The notes under the pieces: model-generated
The model's database searches: none
What the model was told of the DNA's origin: nothing
The model's input: the letters and a program-made list of their open reading frames with translations, nothing else
DNA from: Verrucomicrobiota bacterium
GTDB taxonomy: Bacteria > Verrucomicrobiota > Verrucomicrobiia > Opitutales > UBA953
Length of the DNA stretch: 64,000 nucleotides
Direction: 5' to 3'
Assembly: GCA_016871725.1 (NCBI GenBank)
Contig: VHCL01000003.1
Coordinates: 59,714 to 123,713, forward strand
Part shown: positions 59,673 to 64,000 of the stretch, in pieces
How the letters are laid out: each line of letters begins with the position of its first letter
How positions within the stretch are numbered: the stretch's first letter is position 1
Translations under genes and position numbers: made by a program

Positions 59673-62108
59673 ATGAAAGTCTCCTTCCAAGCCCTCTCCC
59701 GCCACCTCGACCTCGCCGGCGTCACCCCCGAGCGCGTCGCGGAGGTCCTCCCGATGCTCGGCCTCGAGGTGGAGTCGGTCACGACCTTCGGCCTCGCCCC
59801 GCTGCCCCTCGCGGTGGTCGCCGAGATCAAGTCCTTCGAGAAGCACCCGAAGGCCGACCGACTCAGCGTCTGCCAGGTCGACGCGGGCGAAGGCTCGCTC
59901 CGCCAGATCGTCTGCGGCGCCAAGAACTTCAAGGCCGGCGACCGCGTGCCGGTCGCCCTCCCGGGCACGGTCATGCCCGGCGGTTTCGAGATCAAGGTCT
60001 CGAAGCTCCGCGACGTCGATTCGGCGGGCATGATGTGCTCCTCCGAGGAACTCGGCCTCGGCAAGGGCGAGGACGGCCTGCTCATCCTGACGCCGCGCCA
60101 GCCCGCCGTCGGCACGCCGCTCAATTCCCTCTACGGCGCGCCGGACACGGTGCTCGAGATCTCGGTGACCCCGAACCGCGGCGATTGCCTCGGCCTCCGC
60201 GGCGTCGCCCGCGACCTCGCCGCCGCGCTGGGCCTCACGCTCAAGCCGCTCACGGTGAAGACCGCCGCCGGCCTCGCCGCCGCGCCCGCCGCCGCCGACG
60301 CGGTGAAGTTCGTCCGCTCGTCCTCCGAGTTCTGCCCTTATTACACGCTCCGCACGCTGAAGAACGTGAAGGTCGGTCCGAGCCCCGCCTGGCTCCGTCG
60401 CGACCTCGAGGCCGCCGGCCTCCGTCCGATCAACAACGTGGTCGACATCACCAACTGGGTGCTGCTCGAACTCGGCCAGCCGCTCCACGCGTTCGATGCG
60501 CAGAAAGTCTCCGAAGGCATCGAAGCCCGTCCGGCCCGCGAAGGCGAAGAGATCGTCCTGCTCGACGGCAAGAAGGTGAAGCTCGAGCCCGGCGTCTGCG
60601 TCATCGCCGACGCCCGGCGCCCGCTCGTCGTCGCCGGCGTGATGGGCGGCGCCGATTCCGGCGTGACCGAAGCCACGACCGACGTCCTCCTGGAGGCCGC
60701 CTGGTTCCGCCCCGGCGAGATCCGCCGCGTCGCCCGCCGCCTCGGCGTCTCGACCGATTCCTCCCATCGTTTCGCCCGTGACGTGGATCCGGCCGGCGTC
60801 GAGCTCGCCTCCCGCCTCGCCACGGACCTCCTCGTCGAGCTCGCCGGCGCCCAGGTCGTCGGCCTCGCCGTCGCCGTCGGCCAGCCTCCGCGCGCCGACG
60901 TCACCATCGAGCTTCCGGCCGGCTACGTCGCCGCGAAGCTCGGCACGCCGGTCGCCGACGCCGACGTCGACGCGGCCTTCGCCCGCCTGGGCTTCACGGT
61001 GCAGCCTTCCGCCGCCGGCACTTCCGTGCGGGTGCCTTCGTTCCGCTCCGACGTGACCCGTCCGATCGACCTCGTCGAGGAATTCATCCGCATCCACGGC
61101 ACCGACAAGGTGCCCGCCGGCCGCCCGATCGCCCCGCTGCCGGGCGAGGAGGACGCCCTGACGTCCGTCTTCACCCGCGAAGTCTCGGCCCGCCTCGTCG
61201 GCGCCGGTTTCACGGAGTGCTGCCACTACTCGCTCCGCGACGCCGCGGAACTCGAACGCACCCTCGGCGCCGACAAGGCCGCCCTGGTCGCGATGGACAA
61301 TCCGCTGACCGCCGAGCAGACGCACCTGCGCGCTTCGCTCGTCCCCGGCCTCGCCGGCGCCCTCGCGCTCAATCTCTCGGTGCATGCCGACCCGCGCGGC
61401 CTCTTCGAGGTCGGCACGGTCTTCCGCCCGCAGGCCGACGGCACGGTCCGCGAATTCCTCTCGGTCGCCTTCGCGATCGTCGCCGAACCGGTGACGCGTT
61501 CCTGGAAATCCCGCGAGGCCTTCGACGCCCCCCGCGCCAAGCGCCTGCTGCAGGACGCCGCCGCGCTCGCCGGCGTCGCCTCCGTGCGGCTTTCGTTCGC
61601 CGCCGCCACGGGCGGTCTCTGGCAGGCCGGCCACGCCGCCGCCCTCGTCGACCGCGGCCGCGCCGCGGAAGGCGCCTGCGGCGTCCTCGACCTCCGCTGG
61701 ACCCGTTCGCTCGGCCTGAAGAGCTCCGTCATCGCCGGCGAAGTCTGCTTCCCGCGCACGGCCTTCGCCGAAGCCCGCAAGGTGCCGCGCTTCGAGGCCT
61801 TCTCGTCCTTCCCGCCCGTCACCAAGGACGTCGCGGTCATCGTCCCGGTCGGCGTCGCCGCCGCCGAAGTCGAAAGCCGCGTCCGTCAGGGCGCCTCCAA
61901 GGCCGCCGGCAAGGAGTTCGCCCTGGAGTCGGTCAACTGCTTCGACGTCTTCACCGGCCCGGGCCTGCCCGAAGCCCACCGCAGCCTCGCCTTCGAGATC
62001 CGCTGGCGCCATGCGGCCCGCACGCTCACCGACGAGGAGACCAACCAAGCCCTCGGCGTGGTCATCGCGACGCTCGAGAAGGGCGCCGGCTGGACCGTCC
62101 GCCGCTGA
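59673..62108 (+). CDS. pheT: Phenylalanyl-tRNA synthetase beta subunit
   Basis: KADRLSVCQVDAGEG, NNVVDITNWVLLELGQPLHAFDA, FPPVTKDVAVIVP. Confidence 0.95.
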   Translation: MKVSFQALSRHLDLAGVTPERVAEVLPMLGLEVESVTTFGLAPLPLAVVAEIKSFEKHPKADRLSVCQVDAGEGSLRQIVCGAKNFKAGDRVPVALPGTVMPGGFEIKVSKLRDVDSAGMMCSSEELGLGKGEDGLLILTPRQPAVGTPLNSLYGAPDTVLEISVTPNRGDCLGLRGVARDLAAALGLTLKPLTVKTAAGLAAAPAAADAVKFVRSSSEFCPYYTLRTLKNVKVGPSPAWLRRDLEAAGLRPINNVVDITNWVLLELGQPLHAFDAQKVSEGIEARPAREGEEIVLLDGKKVKLEPGVCVIADARRPLVVAGVMGGADSGVTEATTDVLLEAAWFRPGEIRRVARRLGVSTDSSHRFARDVDPAGVELASRLATDLLVELAGAQVVGLAVAVGQPPRADVTIELPAGYVAAKLGTPVADADVDAAFARLGFTVQPSAAGTSVRVPSFRSDVTRPIDLVEEFIRIHGTDKVPAGRPIAPLPGEEDALTSVFTREVSARLVGAGFTECCHYSLRDAAELERTLGADKAALVAMDNPLTAEQTHLRASLVPGLAGALALNLSVHADPRGLFEVGTVFRPQADGTVREFLSVAFAIVAEPVTRSWKSREAFDAPRAKRLLQDAAALAGVASVRLSFAAATGGLWQAGHAAALVDRGRAAEGACGVLDLRWTRSLGLKSSVIAGEVCFPRTAFAEARKVPRFEAFSSFPPVTKDVAVIVPVGVAAAEVESRVRQGASKAAGKEFALESVNCFDVFTGPGLPEAHRSLAFEIRWRHAARTLTDEETNQALGVVIATLEKGAGWTVRR

Positions 62109-62113
62109 TCCCC

Positions 62114-62404
62114 ATGGCCGAAGGTTTCGACATCGACCACCTCGCGAAGCTCGCCCGCCTCAGCCTCACGGCCGAGGAGAAGGCGCTCTACTCCTCGCAG
62201 CTCAGCCAGATCCTGGGCCACTTCCAGGCGCTGGCGCAGGCCGACCTCCCCGCGACGATCGACGACGCCCGCGTCGTCGACGAGGCCGCGCTCCGCTCCG
62301 ACGCGCCGGGTCCGGTCCTCGGCGCCGAAGCCGTCACCCGCATCGCCCCCGCCGCGCGCGACGGGCAGATCTCCGTCCCGCGCGTCGTGGACGACGAATC
62401 CTGA
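62114..62404 (+). CDS. gatC: Asp-tRNA(Asn)/Glu-tRNA(Gln) amidotransferase subunit C
   Basis: IDHLAKLARLSLTAEEKALYSSQLSQIL. Confidence 0.93.
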   Translation: MAEGFDIDHLAKLARLSLTAEEKALYSSQLSQILGHFQALAQADLPATIDDARVVDEAALRSDAPGPVLGAEAVTRIAPAARDGQISVPRVVDDES

Positions 62405-62407
62405 GCC

Positions 62408-63865
62408 ATGGCCGACGCGCTCCATACGCTTTCCGCCGCCGAGCTCGGCCGTCGCCTCGCCGCCGGCACGCTCACCTCCCGCGCCCTCTGCGAAGCCTTC
62501 ATCGCCCGTTACCGCACGGTGAACGACAAGGTCGGCGCCTTCACGCACCTCGACGAGGCCGACGTCCTCGCGCAGGCCGACGCCTCCGATGCCCGCCGCC
62601 AGGCCGGGCAGGGCAGGGGCCCGCTCGAAGGCATCCCGGTCGCGATCAAGGACAACATCGCGGTGAAGGGCCAGCCGCTCACGTGCTCGAGCAAGATGCT
62701 CGCGCCGCTCGTCTCGCCTTACGATTCCCACGTCGCCGAACGCCTCCGCGCGGCCGGCGCGATCCTCTACGGCCGCCTGAACATGGACGAGTTCGCGATG
62801 GGTTCCTCCACCGAGAACTCGGCGCTGCGTAAGACGTTCAACCCCTGGGACCTCGCCCGCATCCCGGGCGGTTCCTCCGGCGGCAGCGCCGCGGCCCTCG
62901 CGGCCGGCCTCGTGCCGCTCTCGCTCGGTTCCGACACCGGCGGTTCCATCCGCCAGCCTGCCTCACATTGCGGCGTGGTCGGCCTGAAGCCCACCTACGG
63001 CCTCATCTCCCGCTTCGGCCTCGTGGCCTTCGCCTCGTCCCTCGACCAGATCGGCCCGATGGCCCGCAGCGTCGAGGACTGCGCGCTGCTGCTCGACGCC
63101 TTGGCTTCGGCCGACGCGCGTGACATGACCTGCTTCGGCCCGTCCGACCGCGCGCTGACGCCGGCCGGCGACGCCAAGCAGCTCCGCATCGGCATCCCGA
63201 AGGGTTTCCTCGGCAAGGGCGTCGCCCCCGAGGTCGCCGCCGCGGTCAACGCCGCCGTCGAATTCTACCGCGCCCAAGGCTGCGCGATCTCCGAGGTCGA
63301 ACTGCCCTCCGCCGACCTTGCCGTGCCGACCTATTACGTCGTCGCGACCGCCGAGGCTTCCTCGAACCTCGGCCGCTACGACGGCGTGCGCTACGGTCAC
63401 CGCTCGTCCGTCGCCGGCACGCCGGTCGAGATGATGACGGCGAGCCGCTCCGAAGGCTTCGGCCCGGAAGTGAAGCGCCGCATCCTGCTCGGCACCTTCG
63501 TGCTCAGCGCCGGTTACGCCGACGCCTATTACGTCCGCGCCCTCCGCGCCCGCGCGAAGATCCGCGCCGAGTACCTCGCGGCCCTCGCCGGCGTCGACGT
63601 GCTCCTCACTCCGACCGTCCCGACGCCCGCCTTCAAGGTCGGCGAGAAGGCTTCGGACCCGCTGCAGCTCTACCTCGAGGACATCTTCACGATTCCCGCC
63701 AACCTCGCCGGCCTCCCGGCGATCTCGGTGCCCTGCGGCAAGTCCGGTCACCTGCCGGTCGGTTTCCATCTCGTCGGAGCGCCGCTCTCCGAAGCCAAGC
63801 TCCTCGCCGCGGGCCGTCTCTTCGAGGCCGCCCACGGTTTCGCCCACCAGCAAGCCGCCCTATGA
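62408..63865 (+). CDS. gatA: Asp-tRNA(Asn)/Glu-tRNA(Gln) amidotransferase subunit A
   Basis: PVAIKDNIAVKGQPLTCSSKML, GGSSGGSAAALAAGLVPLSLGSDTGGSIRQPA. Confidence 0.96.
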   Translation: MADALHTLSAAELGRRLAAGTLTSRALCEAFIARYRTVNDKVGAFTHLDEADVLAQADASDARRQAGQGRGPLEGIPVAIKDNIAVKGQPLTCSSKMLAPLVSPYDSHVAERLRAAGAILYGRLNMDEFAMGSSTENSALRKTFNPWDLARIPGGSSGGSAAALAAGLVPLSLGSDTGGSIRQPASHCGVVGLKPTYGLISRFGLVAFASSLDQIGPMARSVEDCALLLDALASADARDMTCFGPSDRALTPAGDAKQLRIGIPKGFLGKGVAPEVAAAVNAAVEFYRAQGCAISEVELPSADLAVPTYYVVATAEASSNLGRYDGVRYGHRSSVAGTPVEMMTASRSEGFGPEVKRRILLGTFVLSAGYADAYYVRALRARAKIRAEYLAALAGVDVLLTPTVPTPAFKVGEKASDPLQLYLEDIFTIPANLAGLPAISVPCGKSGHLPVGFHLVGAPLSEAKLLAAGRLFEAAHGFAHQQAAL

Positions 63866-64000
63866 GCCACGTATCTTCGGATTGGGAAGTCGTCATCGGC
63901 CTCGAGGTCCACGTGCAGCTGCGCACCCGCGCCAAGGTCTTCGCGTCGTCGCCCTGGGGCTTCGGCCAGGAGCCGAACGAGCAGGTCGACCCCGTCGTCC
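63862..64000 (+). CDS. gatB: Asp-tRNA(Asn)/Glu-tRNA(Gln) amidotransferase subunit B (N-terminal, truncated by window)
   Basis: WEVVIGLEVHVQLRTRAKVFASSP; ATGA overlap with gatA. Confidence 0.93.
   Translation, partial: MSHVSSDWEVVIGLEVHVQLRTRAKVFASSPWGFGQEPNEQVDPVV

Overview
This high-GC window is densely packed and mostly housekeeping. I would guess the host is a Verrucomicrobiota/Opitutae-like bacterium, from gene content only and not tested. I support about 55 protein-coding genes. They include a translation block (infC, rpmI, rplT, pheS, pheT, gatC, gatA, partial gatB), glyQS, rpsA, rpmF, mutL, uvrB, thrB/thrC, nadE, ilvD, pgi, metX, pheA, scpB, lpxA, pdxA, rsmI and rlmN. There is also an rpmF-plsX-fabH-TPR-lptE-like-rpe envelope operon and a TPR-TPR-ExbB-ExbD-ExbD operon. 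I found no rRNA, tRNA, CRISPR, prophage or transposon signal. Most of the very long overlapping ORFs in the track (e.g. 13287-17177 + and 58122-62048 -) look like antisense shadows of real genes. The observations most worth following up are: (1) a tandem pair of VWA-like proteins, one with a TonB-like SxxxH membrane anchor and the other carrying three copies of a 'GM-x-G-GIP-GT' module, one of them placed inside the VWA-like region; (2) a ~660-aa GreA with a large N-terminal extension; (3) a MutL whose C-terminal endonuclease motifs look degraded; (4) a single-chain MurU-AmgK-like fusion; (5) a secreted CPC-repeat miniprotein; (6) the TPR/ExbB/ExbD operon. All functional claims beyond family recognition are hypotheses.
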